Shown here: positions 24,501-35,357 of the stretch, piece after piece
Numbering within the stretch: position 1 is the stretch's first letter
Layout: each line of letters begins with the position of its first letter
NCBI GenBank assembly: GCA_037974965.1
Contig: JBBPFI010000004.1
Span: 682,001 to 746,000, forward strand
Length of the DNA: 64,000 nucleotides
Direction of reading: 5' to 3'
DNA from: Dacryopinax spathularia
Taxonomy: Eukaryota; Basidiomycota; Dacrymycetes; Dacrymycetales; Dacrymycetaceae
Position numbers and translations under genes: made by a program
Notes under the pieces: generated by a model
Database searches by the model: none
What the model was told of the DNA's origin: nothing
Seen by the model: only the letters and a program-made list of their open reading frames with translations

Positions 24501-27500
24501 CTTCGATCCTGTAACTGGTACCTTGAACCTCCGACGGCTCCATCCTAGGATCTGTAATTATAATGATGTCTGTTTGTTTTTATTTCGGTGTAACATGGAT
24601 ATTAAATTTATTGGATCAGGTCAGGCAGCCAAGGCATTAATGTACTACGTGACCGATTACGTCACGAAGTCGGATCTTCCCGTCTATGAGGGGCTGTCGG
24701 CCCTTGGATACGTCTTAAACTCAATAGGTTGCTTCGATGATCGTCTTCCGGTCGATGATGATCGGTCCTGGAAAGTCGTGACGCGACTTGTAAATGCGAT
24801 TATGTCGCGGAGAGAGGTTTCGCAGGCACAGGTCATGGCGGATTTACTCGGTTACGAAGATCATTATACTAGCGGATCGTTCGCTAACTTGCTGTGGGGA
24901 TCTTTCGATCGTCTTTTTAGTTATCATCTTCGGGAAAGTGAAAATGTGTGTGACACACTGGATGTTGACGTTTTACCTCCTACGCGTCTGTTATGTCGTT
25001 GTTTGTCGACCCAACAGGCAAATGGTCCGGATACTGACGTCTTAGAGCCGGAGGCGACAGAGGATATCGTCATAGCATCTGAAAGTGTTACTGCATCTAA
25101 TCAACAATATGATTATATGTACAGACCGGTTGCGCCCGCGTTTGACGAGTTATCTCTGTGGGATTTTGTCGCTTTGACTGTTAAGGTACCTTTATCGCGC
25201 GACCAACGAAGACTGGAACGCGACACGTCACCATACTCTAACCGTGGTCGTCGCTTACAGGAACGCGGCTTGTTTATGGCTGGTCACAGACAGTCTAGTA
25301 CTCACTTTCTCCGTTTTCGTGAGCGTCCCGTATTTCCGGTCTTGTTGGGTCCGACGATACCACGTCTTGACGGTTCTGTAGAGCAGTATGAAGTCTGGTG
25401 TAGAGTCATGTTAATTCTTTTCAGTCCGTGGAGAAAGCCTTGTGATTTGAAGGACGTAGACGAATCTTGGACTTCCGTATTTGAAATGACTGAATTTCCA
25501 GACCACTTAAAGCAGGTGATGGACAATCTCGTCGTACAGCGTGACTGTCAATCTGTCAGGGACGAGTACCAGGCACGTCGGCGCCGAAATAAACGTACGT
25601 CTGCTTTATACGTGGATCCTTTAAGCGTAGATGACCTGGAGAATGCGGAAACTTTAGAGTCTCTTATTATGACGGATGATAGTTCGGATTCCGGTACGTC
25701 AGAGTCAGCTTCGTCGGTTCCTCCTGAGGTACATGCTGCTGTCTCAGCCGCTAATACAGCGTCTTTGTTCATGGCTTCAGTTTCCGAACCAGGACGATTA
25801 CCGTATGTGACTGGTTGTGTACAAGACGTGACAGGGGAGGACCGCTCGGATATCCTTCAGTTGACCGCTGTCATGGTAAATGCCCGGAAGCGTACGCGGG
25901 AAGACGTTCTAGATGGTACGAGTGATGCCCGACCATCTCGACGGTCGCGATTGACTGTAAATCATCAGGCAATCATAGACGTCACAGTTAGAGAAGACTC
26001 GTCGCGTTCAGGATCGTCATGTTCAGGCATTCCAGTAGTCTTGCGAATTAGTGACGTCGTAGAAGACCTTCTCTCACGAAGGAATATGCTGAACAATCCG
26101 GAACAAGCTAAAGCGGTTCGTTTGATTGGGTCTCATCTGGAACGGGGTGACGAAGATGAACAACTTTTGATGTATATTGGCGGCGTGGCGGGTACTGGTA
26201 AAAGTTATGTGATCGATACTTTAGTGGAACTCTTTACCAGTCTAGGACGACGTTCTAGTTTGATGTTAACAGCCCCTACCGGTATTGCGGCCGTAAATAT
26301 CGGAGGGTTTACGGTTCATTCTGTTACTTGCATCGGAAATAGTACTCGTCAGGGCCATGACCGCGGATCGGCGGGCATGTTACAAACCATGTGGAAAGAC
26401 ATTTCTTACCTTGTTATTGACGAGATATCTATGATAGGTGCCGGCTTGTTAAGTCGTATTTCTCAAAAGTTAAGTATAGCCTGTGGTAGTCGTAACCGTC
26501 ATGGATTGTCGAAACCCTTTGGAGGATTGAATGTGATATTTACTGGTGACTTCGGTCAGTTGCGTCCCGTACGTGCAAAGTCTCTTTTCGATTATAGACT
26601 GGTTCGGGAGATTCCGCAGGTCATTTCAGAGTCCTGGACCGGCCAATCTGATCTTTATGGGGCGTGTTTATGGCGTCAAGTAAGGACCGTTGTCTTACTG
26701 AAGACGAATGTTAGACAGGAAGGTGATCGCCGTTATTGTAACTTGTTGGCTCGTATACGACAAGGTATCGCATGGACGGGTCTCAGTCCGTTGACAGAAG
26801 CTCAAAAAGGTGTGGAAGAGTATGGAAACTATACGTGTTCGGACTATGACGTTTTAAGATCGAGATGTATATCTGTAATAGCTCGGCAACCAAACGGACC
26901 TGACATCTTGAAGGAGTTTAGGGACGTTCCTTTTATAGTCACTACCCGGTCTATTCGCGATGAGCTGAATGTACGAGGGGTAAAGAGGTTTGCCCAAGTA
27001 ACAGGCCAGGAAGTTCATTACTATTATGCACAGGATTATATTGAACAACGCTTACTGAACGGAAAAGTCCAGTCTCATTTACGTAAATTACCTTGTAGTA
27101 TAACTGGGGATGCATTAGGTGCCTTGCCATTGGTGCTAGGTATGCGGGTCATGATCACAGAAAATGTCGCTTTGAGGTATAGAGTCGTGAATGGAGCAGA
27201 AGGTACGGTCCGTGATATCAAGTACGAGACTGTTGATGGCGTTCGAGTAGCAGTTATGGTACTGGTTCACGTGCCGCAATCTAATATGTCTGGTATTGGT
27301 CTACAAGACGATGTTGTACCCATTGTTCCTGTTAAGACGAGTTTTGCATATAAACATCCCGGATCAGATACGCGTTTCACTGTCAAGAGAAGACAACTAC
27401 CTTTACTTCCTTGTTACGCATATACAGACTACAAATCACAAGGACGTTCTCTGTCACGAGCGATTGTCGATCTTAGCGGTTGCGGTTCCTTACAGAGTAT

Positions 27501-27642
27501 GTATGTCATGTTATCCAGAGTCAAGACGTTAAACGGTCTGTTAATTTTACGGGACTTTCGTCCCACAATCTTGTATTCTGCCTTGTCTGGTGAATTACGT
27601 AACGAGTTCGGTCGATTAGCCGAATTGTCTAATCGACCCTAA
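21574..27642 (+). CDS. Helitron replication initiator-helicase (RepHel)
   Basis: The Helitron transposase nicks, transfers and unwinds DNA for rolling-circle transposition. I place a 19-codon first exon at 21574-21631 and a 123-nt intron (GTACGT...TTAG), giving 1,981 aa; the frame joins exactly. Counting from the codon at 21775, a DUF6570-like zinc region (CKSCATSLGDGRVPEFAFAN) lies near residue 255-275. The Rep domain follows: ALYITINPFDRGHP (about 680), the metal-binding HxH in GTLHCHYIIWLDG (about 776), and the two catalytic tyrosines in YYVTDYVTK (about 958 and 962). The SF1/Pif1-like helicase has GGVAGTGKS (about 1469), TAPTGIAAVN, YLVIDEISMIG (about 1548), VIFTGDFGQLRPV and a late AYTDYKSQGRSLSRAIVDLS (about 1881). 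No stop interrupts the frame and all key residues are present, so the enzyme looks whole. Confidence 0.93.
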
Positions 27643-27795
27643 TGGGTCGATGCCTGGGTAAATTTCGGCCCGGAAGTGGCTGTGACGATACCAGTCAGTA
27701 TTCTGAAACTCGTCCCTTGACTGTCTATCCTCTGGGACTTGTCCTGTTCGCATCTGGTTAACGACAGTCTTTTACTTACTGTTACTTTCCTGAAC

Positions 27796-28360
27796 ATGCC
27801 TCCGAGTACGTCTTTCGTTAATCCGTACTCGTCCTGTTGTAACTTTCAGAGCAGTCCGTGCTGTTCTACGTACGCATGTATCTGTAAACGACACCATCGT
27901 CCATATCACACGATACCGGGACTTCTCCGTCTATCGGTCTCGTCGAAACCAGCTGCCTCACTTACCACCGGTTCCCGAATCAAATATACGGCCTTTTCTT
28001 TCGGATCTGTCTATCTTTTACTTCGACGACCTGGACGAGATGGGATCCCATGACTGTTGGTACTGGGATGGGAAAGCCTCGATGTGGGTCAAGGGATACG
28101 AAGGTTTACCGTGTCCTCGTTGGGACGGTTACTATCTATCGACCTGTAAGGTACCGACGTGGGTCAAGGGACAGAAACCGTTAAGGCGTCGCTGGCGAGA
28201 ACAGCAACTCTTATCTCAGGTAATGCGTTTTGACCTGATACGTTGCTCCTGTTCTCATCTTTACTTGATCTAGTCGTCTCAAACTTCCGACAGGGTTGTT
28301 GATGGAGCTGACGCGGTCAGTCCTGCTGATGGTCAATGGTCTGATTACCCGGTATTGTAA
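27796..28360 (+). CDS. small Trp/Cys-rich protein, Helitron gene 2
   Basis: I recognise no family. A four-exon model (27796-27805, 27850-27869, 27953-28219, 28274-28360) gives 127 aa with every splice junction in frame, and the donors are GTACGT, GTACGC and GTAATG. The body is rich in Trp, Cys and basic residues: CWYWDGKASMWVKGYEGLPC and then VPTWVKGQKPLRRRWREQ. WVKG occurs twice, 25 codons apart, which suggests a small internal duplication. It starts about 150 bp after the RepHel stop on the same strand. It may be a small nucleic-acid-binding accessory protein, but that is a guess from composition. The first two tiny exons are the least certain part. Confidence 0.5.
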
Positions 28361-28723
28361 TGGTTCTGTAATGTACAGACTAGTGCTGATTCTTAGTTCA
28401 GGTTCATGTCATGTCGCTTGAGAATAACCGTCAATGCGACGAGCACTCGTTACACGGGAAATCGAACTCGGTTCGTTTACTTGGTTTCACAGTCGAGTCA
28501 TCTTACTGATCAAGCATTTCGGACTTGGATTCTTAGCCTTCTCGTCGTGATATGTATCACTCCTCATGTGCGACCGAGTACTGTGTTGTCAGCGTTCTTC
28601 GATTGCAAGAAATACAAAACGCTCTAGATTCGCTGACTTCAAACCGTAAACGATTCGGTCACCATTAATGAAATTGTTCGGTATCAAATACGTGATCTGT
28701 AAGCTGTAATGGATCTCGATTGG
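28361..28723. other. spacer inside the Helitron
   Basis: Between convergent genes 2 and 3. Only short frames are seen, none with a recognisable family. Confidence 0.4.
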
Positions 28724-29885
28724 TTATTCCTCGTACTCGAATGTAACAGTGGTCGGTTCGTCATCTTCGTTTCCATGCATGTTATCTTGTCTAATACGTG
28801 CTTGTTCTAAAGGCGATTCCTGTTTCATACCGTTAGTGCTTTTCGCATTCGGTGAATGAGTATGACTTACTGGGTGGGTATCAGTCCATGCCCCTAAACG
28901 AAGTACGTGATGTAGTACAAGATTCATAACTGGTCCGCGTTCGAGGTGTAGTAGTTGGACTGTAAACGCGATATCGACAAAGTCTCCTTCTTGGAACGCC
29001 ATCTCGGTCGCTGGTCTCACCGTTCCCGTACTAGTCCGGACTCCTAGTTTGACGGGAATGCCTGGTGTCCACTTGTTCCGAATGCGGCGTGCATCTCCTT
29101 TCGGATCATCTCGAGCTTCAAGTGTCCGTTCATTTCCCGTCAGATTCTCGTTACGTTCAAGTCAGGGCATGTGTGTGTTACTTAACGTTCAGACGTACTT
29201 TGAAAAAAACTAACCGGTAAAACGATAGCGACGACATTGGTGAGTCTGAAAACGGCTTGTTGGTCTGAGCGTTACCGGTAACCGTAAAGAGGTATTGTCG
29301 GATAATGTTGATGTATTTGACCGTCTTCTTCCATACTTCTTCATGACCATATCCGGTAAGAGTCACGAACTGGGTAGCTCTACAGGCATCCTTTTCGAGC
29401 CTTGTTACAGTTATTAGAACGGTCGTCTCAGTGACTAGGTACGGAACTCACCCGTTCCAGTTACCCAGACGTGCCAAGCGACAGGACTTGATATGTCCGT
29501 GAATACGGAAATGCGCCGTCAGGTTAGCTTGATTGCACTTCGAATTCATCTTCCATACTATCTGCCAAGCACGTTTACGACGTAGACGATACTTTTCGAT
29601 TACACGGACATCGAGCTGTTCATCGAGATCTACGGAACCATCGGATATCGTCTTGACATTCGTGTCCATTACGAGCTTCGCTTGCGGATGCTGCCACATA
29701 TCTCTTAACAGTTCATCGCCCTCTGTATGTTAAAGTAAGAGACCGTAACTGGTTCTACTTTAAGGCTTTACATACCCGTAAAAAAGGCCATTCTTCGTAT
29801 CGGTCAAAGACGAGTTAAAGTCTCCTGTACGAGTCGCGGTGAACTGAACCGGTCTTTTCCTTAAAACAGTCTCTCTTACAAGGGC
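28724..29885 (-). CDS. unknown Helitron protein, gene 3 (5' end uncertain)
   Basis: No family recognised. Read leftward, four exons join in frame. The first supported one (about 29885-29776) reads RPVQFTATRTGDFNSSLTDT; the next starts at 29703 with DMWQHPQAKLVMDTNVKTIS and ends at a GTGAGT donor near 29450. The third reads GYGHEEVWKKTVKYINIIRQ and ends at a GTACGT donor near 29185. The last carries FQEGDFVDIAFTVQLLHLER and MNLVLHHVLRLG and stops at 28724-28726. The C-terminus alternates beta-strand-like runs and then turns acidic (NEDDEPTTVTFEYEE). A related pattern occurs at the end of gene 4. Exons further upstream (up to about 30600) are possible, but I could not settle them. Confidence 0.55.
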
Positions 29886-30663
29886 TGACCGTGACTATCT
29901 TAGTAAGTACTTTCCTGGAAGAAGACGTTATCATTTCATCGAGTCCGGAACGAAGCCGACTTTCGATACACAATTATCTCCACACATCACATCTACTTTG
30001 ATCCGCCCGTATCTGACCCATCCGTCTCATCCATTCATCGCCTTAGTCGGTCGGATAACGTGTGCCGGTCCAATAGCAAGTGACTTGTATGTTGTGTGGA
30101 TGAATCGTCAGCCGTGATTGGTTCTGCCACATGAGGAAATATTGACTCCGTTTAGGGACAGAAAAGTAAAAAACGTTCCATAACGTCTCGCGACGATTTT
30201 CACGGCGATCAAACCCCAGCACTGTTTCATGTATATCAACTTCTTCATCCTTGTTCCGTTATCTTTCTGCCAAGTCCTACCGGCTGACCTACCTCCACTC
30301 GGGCGAATCGGACAGTGTGTGTCATGGACCAGACCCGATTCCATTCAGAGATTAATCGAAGGTCATGTCATGCCTCTTCATTCCCATCGTAGTAACTGAA
30401 ACTGGAAATTTTAGGTGCATGGAACCTTCTGGATAAGTTAAAGAAGACGGTAATGTACTTTACGCGGACCGTGGACTGATTCTGGCACGGGCAGAAGCGT
30501 CGCATCGCTCTGCACGCATATGGTAAAGTTTCACTTCCAATACCCTGTCTCGTACTTCCCCGTACTCCTCGGCCAGGCATCGCCGTACTGATGGCATCCC
30601 GTAGAAACCGTGTCCACGTCTATATAAACAACGCACAAATCGTGGAGGGAAAGGGACAGCGGT
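29886..30663. other. possible 5' exons of gene 3 and promoter of gene 4
   Basis: Gene 3 may extend into this region, but no splice model convinced me. The right end holds a TATATAAA box at 30621-30628, 36 bases before the ATG of gene 4. Confidence 0.35.
30621..30628 (+). promoter_or_regulatory. TATA box of Helitron gene 4
   Basis: TATATAAA ends 35 bases before the inferred start codon at 30664. The placement fits a eukaryotic core promoter with a very short leader. The same site sits between two oppositely oriented genes. Confidence 0.45.
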
Positions 30664-32246
30664 ATGAAGCGCAGGTCGTCTACCGTAAAAGACGGTGACG
30701 TTACTGGACGTTCGACGAATAGTAAGCGAACCCGTCGGTAAGTACTGGTCGGGCTACATCGTGAATTAATCTGACATTATCGACAGGGCATTAAGTGTTT
30801 CTCCAACTGAGGTCTCATCAGGTGCACCGTCCGACACCGACATCTTAGGTATCTTGACCGATCTTGCCGACTTGTCGAACGGTGTCGAAGATCGCATACA
30901 AACCGAAAGCCCTTTCGTCGCTCGTCCTCCTACAGATATGGTTGCAGTTCGTACGCCTTCTCCCATAAACAATAACAATATCGCGTCGACTACGCCTCTT
31001 CGACCTGATTCTCAGACCGTAAACGTAAAGGCGGGCACGGAAACCGACGAAGCCCAATCGGTACCGGTACTTGCCCATAACGGTACAACGTCCACCATCT
31101 CTCCGCCTGGCGTACGCGAAAGGGGTTCTAGTCTTGTCCCTTCCCTGAAAGGCAAAGAGTCGAGTTCGGGGTAAGTGCCGGTTCGAGTACGTGTGCGTGA
31201 CTGACTTCAACCTGTAGGGCCGAACCGGTTTATAATGAGCGGGGGCAAGTCGTGGGACCTTTCGTATGTGACATCGTCGCAGTTAGCCTTCAAGAACTAA
31301 CCGTATTTTAGCATGACGAATTTGATATGGACGCGGAATGGGGCTATTCCCCCGATCTGAACCGGTTCGTGCTGTGCTCATAGTGATGGTTTCTGTCTGA
31401 TACTGTTTTAGTCGTATTAGTCAGCTCGTTACGTGGCGTAATCCGCGGACCGCGACGTATTCAATCGCAAATGTCCCGTCCGGTCTATACTGGGCAAGCA
31501 AGCCCTCTTCCAGTTCCGACTTTAACGAGTACCTGTTTGACCCGGACCGTCACGTTCCGGTCACGTTCTGGATCGTCGCCAAGTTGGCTGGTATTTTCTT
31601 ATTGACGAGTACAGGGCAGCCTGAACGTCAGGCTAATGTGCTTTTAAGGCCATTAAGGGATCAGGACTTGGTTGCCGCGAAGGCATTACTGAGAAAGCAC
31701 ACTACCGATAAACGTACGTTCCGGATATGTTCTTCGCGAAGTACCGGTCTCTTACCAGTCCCTATCTGCAACATAGTATACATTCCTGCCGGTGGTCAGG
31801 ACTGTATCAAAGTCGGAAAGTGGATGACGAAACGGGTTCCTCGGGAAGCTGCGGAAACGGTCCGTCCTTTGTACTTCGACCTGTCTTGAATATATACTAA
31901 TGCTTCTTAGGTTGAACCTTTTACAGCTATTTACGATGCTACCGTCGTTTTCCAGGCCAAGTCAAAGATGACGAAGGTTCCGCCTGAGAACCTTGTTCGG
32001 AACGACCTTGTACTGGCCGAAGTCCAGTTAAGCCATTTTCGCGACAAGCTTATAACAGACGACTATTCTTCTCCTTCCAAGCCGAATTCCCGTTACAGTC
32101 GTGGTTCCGCAAGTAAATCGGACATAAAGTGGAGAGCGACTTTTGTTTTGCGTTCACTGAGCGTCTTGCATTCTGCCGAAACAGATGAAGTTGACTCTGC
32201 GAGCGATGCGAACGAACTGTCAGAAGAGGAGACGCACGAAATCTAG
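30664..32246 (+). CDS. unknown nuclear-looking protein, Helitron gene 4
   Basis: I do not recognise the family. A hand-built model starts MKRRSSTVKDGDVTGRSTNS followed by KRTRR, a likely bipartite nuclear localisation signal. Exon 1 is 30664-30737 and exon 2 is 30787-31170. Further exons give HDEFDMDAEWGYSPDLNR, then a long block with HVPVTFWIVAKLAGIFLLTS and CIKVGKWMTKRVPREAAET. The last exon starts about 31912 with VEPFTAIYDATVVFQAKSKM and contains VPPENLVRNDLVLAEVQLSH and WRATFVLRSLSVLHS before an acidic tail. All joins keep frame; the intron before the last exon uses a less usual donor (GTCCGT), so that junction is weaker. The NDLVxxEVQL...FxLxSLSVL pattern resembles the end of gene 3 and could be an OB-like beta barrel; this is inference. 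Confidence 0.6.
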
Positions 32247-32557
32247 TCTATTTCCCTTGCTGTAACGGACCGTTACCAGTATAGTTAATCAATATGTTTG
32301 GAAAGTAAATATATAACGCGGCCAATTCAATGAAATCGCCTAGACAAGTCCATTAACCGTGAGCGAGTCAGTCACGTGATATTATTACCCTCTGTATTAT
32401 TAATAACCGTACCCTGGACGCGTCTCATGTCAGGACATCACTGCCATCTTCTCAGACACCACCGTTTACTTACATCCTCTTAACTGATATCGGTTTCTTT
32501 CTCTTTCTACAACTTACAGCGACGTGTATAGGTCCTTATTCTTACATCAAACTCAAC
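32247..32557. other. promoter region of the F-box gene
   Basis: AT-rich spacer in the Helitron with a short AATATATAA string near 32308-32316. It probably serves as terminator of gene 4 and promoter of the F-box-like gene. No coding signal. Confidence 0.4.
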
Positions 32558-34138
32558 ATGCATCGGATCTTCACTATCGCTGAACTGCAAGACGAAGTCA
32601 CGGGCTATCTCCTGGACGAAAGACAGTTCGGAACAGTGGCTGCACTCGGTATGACATGTCATTCAATGTGTCGCGTACTGTTCCGACTGGAATCCTACAT
32701 GACCGAAAAGGGATTTCGTTCAGCCATACTCGTGGTAAGTCATTTATGCGCACGGTATATAGCATATATCTACCTTTCCGAGCTTATGGAAGTACAGACG
32801 TCACCTGATCGAGTTTACTGGGTCCATAACATTCGCTGTCTCGATCTCGTTCTACGTACGAATCAGGAAGAGTCTCGGTACAACATGTACTGTTCCTGGT
32901 ACTCGACTGAAACACACGGGACGTTTTCACGGCTCAAGACCGTCCGTATACAACACTGTCAAGGTTATATCCTCCCGGCAACTCTATCTTTCCTTCCAAC
33001 GGACCTGGACCTACTGGACATCCGGTCTATAAGTGACGGTTCCTTCCAACTGATTGGACTGGACCGCCTCAACGACTTCTTCCGTCTTTTAACCTCTCGA
33101 AATCGTACAATACGGAAGCTTACTTATATCTTCGCTCTATCCCAAGAGTTACAAGAGCGTTTCAGTACACGGATCGGCTATGCATCGACTACATTGGCTG
33201 TAAACAACTTGACGCTGGACGTTCGCAGCCTATGTTACGCCAGCTTCGTTGACATACTGAGTCGGTCGAGCGTCCGGAACTTGACCCTTACCGGGTCTCT
33301 TCCTCTTGACCGTGTTTTCCATGTCGTGGGACGTGACATGACTGTAACACCTTCTCATACCCTGAAGGAACTGCACATCAGGACGTCGTCTTGGCTCGTT
33401 ACTCGCCTCCTCATGTCCTTCACGTCACAAGTTGAACTCATCGACATCGATTGTTCCTTTACCGATGACAATACCGACACGTTCGCGATGTTCAAGCATA
33501 TAGCTCAGAATCATTCAAATGTCAAAGTACTCGAAGTTTACCTGCACGGTCCTTGTCAACATGTCGCACATCCACTTCCCATGGACTGTATGCGAATCCA
33601 CCTCCCGACCTGCAGACTCCTCCGTACCTTTCACTTACAATACTCGCTCAAAGACTACTTCCCCTTCAACGACGATATTTTCCTTGAGCTGGTCCGCAAC
33701 TGGAACGCCTTGGAAGACATATCAATTAACTGGTTATCTCATCGAGACGACCTTGCAGAAGAACAATGTCTAGGACTGGCTGTTCCAGACGCATTCACTG
33801 TCAACTGCTTACCGAGGCTTTCTACGTCTTGTCCATTACTCCGGACATGCACTTTTTCGTCGATTACGTTTCTAATCCAACCGAAAGAGACATTGTCGCA
33901 TCAGTTTCGACTACACCTCCTCTACATCCCCCCACATGACGAATGTCTGGTATCCGTTACTCAATCGGTTATCTGGCCGATGTTAAAGATAATCATCGAT
34001 TCGACCCGCGATCTCGATCAGCGACGTCGCGTACAAGTACAAACAGCTTACCTGGAAAGTCGTATCAGTCAGAACATTGTCCGTCCTCTCCTGGAACAAT
34101 ACTTTCAGTCTCACACTACTGTCTCCTTTCATACTTAA
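32558..34138 (+). CDS. F-box/LRR-like protein, Helitron gene 5
   Basis: An intronless gene of 526 aa. The N-terminus MHRIFTIAELQDEVTGYLLD and the following TVAALGMTCHSMCRVLFRL have the pattern of the F-box that begins many basidiomycete F-box proteins (hydrophobic-x-x-EL-x-x-x-I/V, then a Leu/Cys helix pair). The remainder is a long series of Leu-rich segments separated by polar loops (for example LNDFFRLLTSRNRTIRKLTY and SVRNLTLTGSLPLDRV), typical of degenerate leucine-rich repeats. F-box proteins connect substrates to SCF ubiquitin ligases through Skp1. Its base composition matches the other genes of the element, so it looks long resident there. It is the only large cargo gene without introns. 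The F-box call is moderate and target proteins are unknown. Confidence 0.65.
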   Translation: MHRIFTIAELQDEVTGYLLDERQFGTVAALGMTCHSMCRVLFRLESYMTEKGFRSAILVVSHLCARYIAYIYLSELMEVQTSPDRVYWVHNIRCLDLVLRTNQEESRYNMYCSWYSTETHGTFSRLKTVRIQHCQGYILPATLSFLPTDLDLLDIRSISDGSFQLIGLDRLNDFFRLLTSRNRTIRKLTYIFALSQELQERFSTRIGYASTTLAVNNLTLDVRSLCYASFVDILSRSSVRNLTLTGSLPLDRVFHVVGRDMTVTPSHTLKELHIRTSSWLVTRLLMSFTSQVELIDIDCSFTDDNTDTFAMFKHIAQNHSNVKVLEVYLHGPCQHVAHPLPMDCMRIHLPTCRLLRTFHLQYSLKDYFPFNDDIFLELVRNWNALEDISINWLSHRDDLAEEQCLGLAVPDAFTVNCLPRLSTSCPLLRTCTFSSITFLIQPKETLSHQFRLHLLYIPPHDECLVSVTQSVIWPMLKIIIDSTRDLDQRRRVQVQTAYLESRISQNIVRPLLEQYFQSHTTVSFHT

Positions 34139-34272
34139 CCAGCACAAAATACCGCTCCAAAATATTACTGGGACTGTTCCGTAAACCAGGCTACGCATAG
34201 TAATAATAACATTTTCATGAAATGCAACTGTACAGGACCTAAGACAAGGAAGCAAACGAGAAAAGAGACTGT

Positions 34273-34964
34273 TTAATGATTGTACATGCTTTGTATCTCA
34301 TCGTAAATATATGCGTTCACTAGGAGTATATGATGATACACCTCCCATGACGATACATTACTCCCGACACGGTATTCTGCGACCGGACTGTCGAGATCGC
34401 TAAATGTCGTGTCCGAGCTCCAACCGTCCTGGCTGTTCACATCGAAGTCGGTCACAACGCTAGATGTCGCGTCAGAATCGTCGGACGTCATTTGAACATC
34501 CTCCTTCAAGACTGATGGCCTATCAAGCGCGTTATCGTCGCAGCCAACGTACTATACACAACGTTAACCATACACGTAAAGACGGAGAACGTTGACGTAC
34601 TACAACGGGGGTATCATTCGAAAACCCTACAGTCCGTGAGATTTCGACCTGATCCTGTCATTGATAGGAACGTACCAGCTTCCTCGAAGCCATCTGCCTT
34701 CCCAGGTCCGCTGAAAAGTTTCTCCACCTCCGCATCATATTGGTCGAACACGACATCTTTGCCATACAGACCCGTCTTCTCGTACAGATAGCGACTGTCG
34801 TATTCAACGAAATCTAGATTCCCTGTCAACCTTTACCGTCCTAAAACTGCCCTGTTAAGAACCATACGCGGTACAGTTACTGTTTGGATCGCGGCTGGGA
34901 GAACGTCAGACATGATGAGATACATCTGAAAGAGGTACGCACTGTAAACGACAGAAGTGGCCAT
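34273..34964 (-). CDS. unknown acidic protein, Helitron gene 6
   Basis: No family recognised. Read leftward from the ATG at 34962-34964: MATSVVYSAYLFQMYLIMSD and then VLPAAIQTVTVPR. A 46-nt intron (donor GTATGG) leads into NLDFVEYDSRYLYEKTGLYG and YDAEVEKLFSGPGKADGFEE. A GTACGT donor near 34670 starts the next intron. The final coding part (34273-34509) is Asp/Ser-rich (TSDDSDATSSVVTDFDVNSQ) and ends HHILLVNAYIYDEIQSMYNH. The junction before this last part is unresolved. The N-terminus is hydrophobic and could be a membrane or signal segment. Confidence 0.45.
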
Positions 34965-35357
34965 TGTGTTCTCGCAATTTGCTGACTGTGATGGTTTGGT
35001 TGAACGCGACAGCACCACGCGTCACGGGTCCCACCGGAAGGTTATATACGCGGAAGCTGTCGGTAAAGATCACGTGTGATACATCTTCAGACACTGGCAA
35101 CGGCCACGTCCTTGTACATGCTCCAGTTTGATGACATTACATGTATTCAACACTTCATAATCGTATACCACCTTACCAACCGACGTCCAGTTCCTATGTT
35201 GTAGGGAAATCGTTATGTTATAGGTCACCTACCCGTTCAGGTAAAAGTCGGGAATCATGCCGATGCATGACCGAAATGCATCCGTTAGAGCCAAGGGATG
35301 GTTCTCGAAATGACTGTATACCTTACTTTCCTTGAATTATCTTCACATCTCACCGTT
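34965..35357. other. divergent promoter region, genes 6 and 7
   Basis: This spacer lies between the leftward acidic gene and the rightward RPA70-like gene. It presumably carries both promoters. Only short frames are present. Confidence 0.4.
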
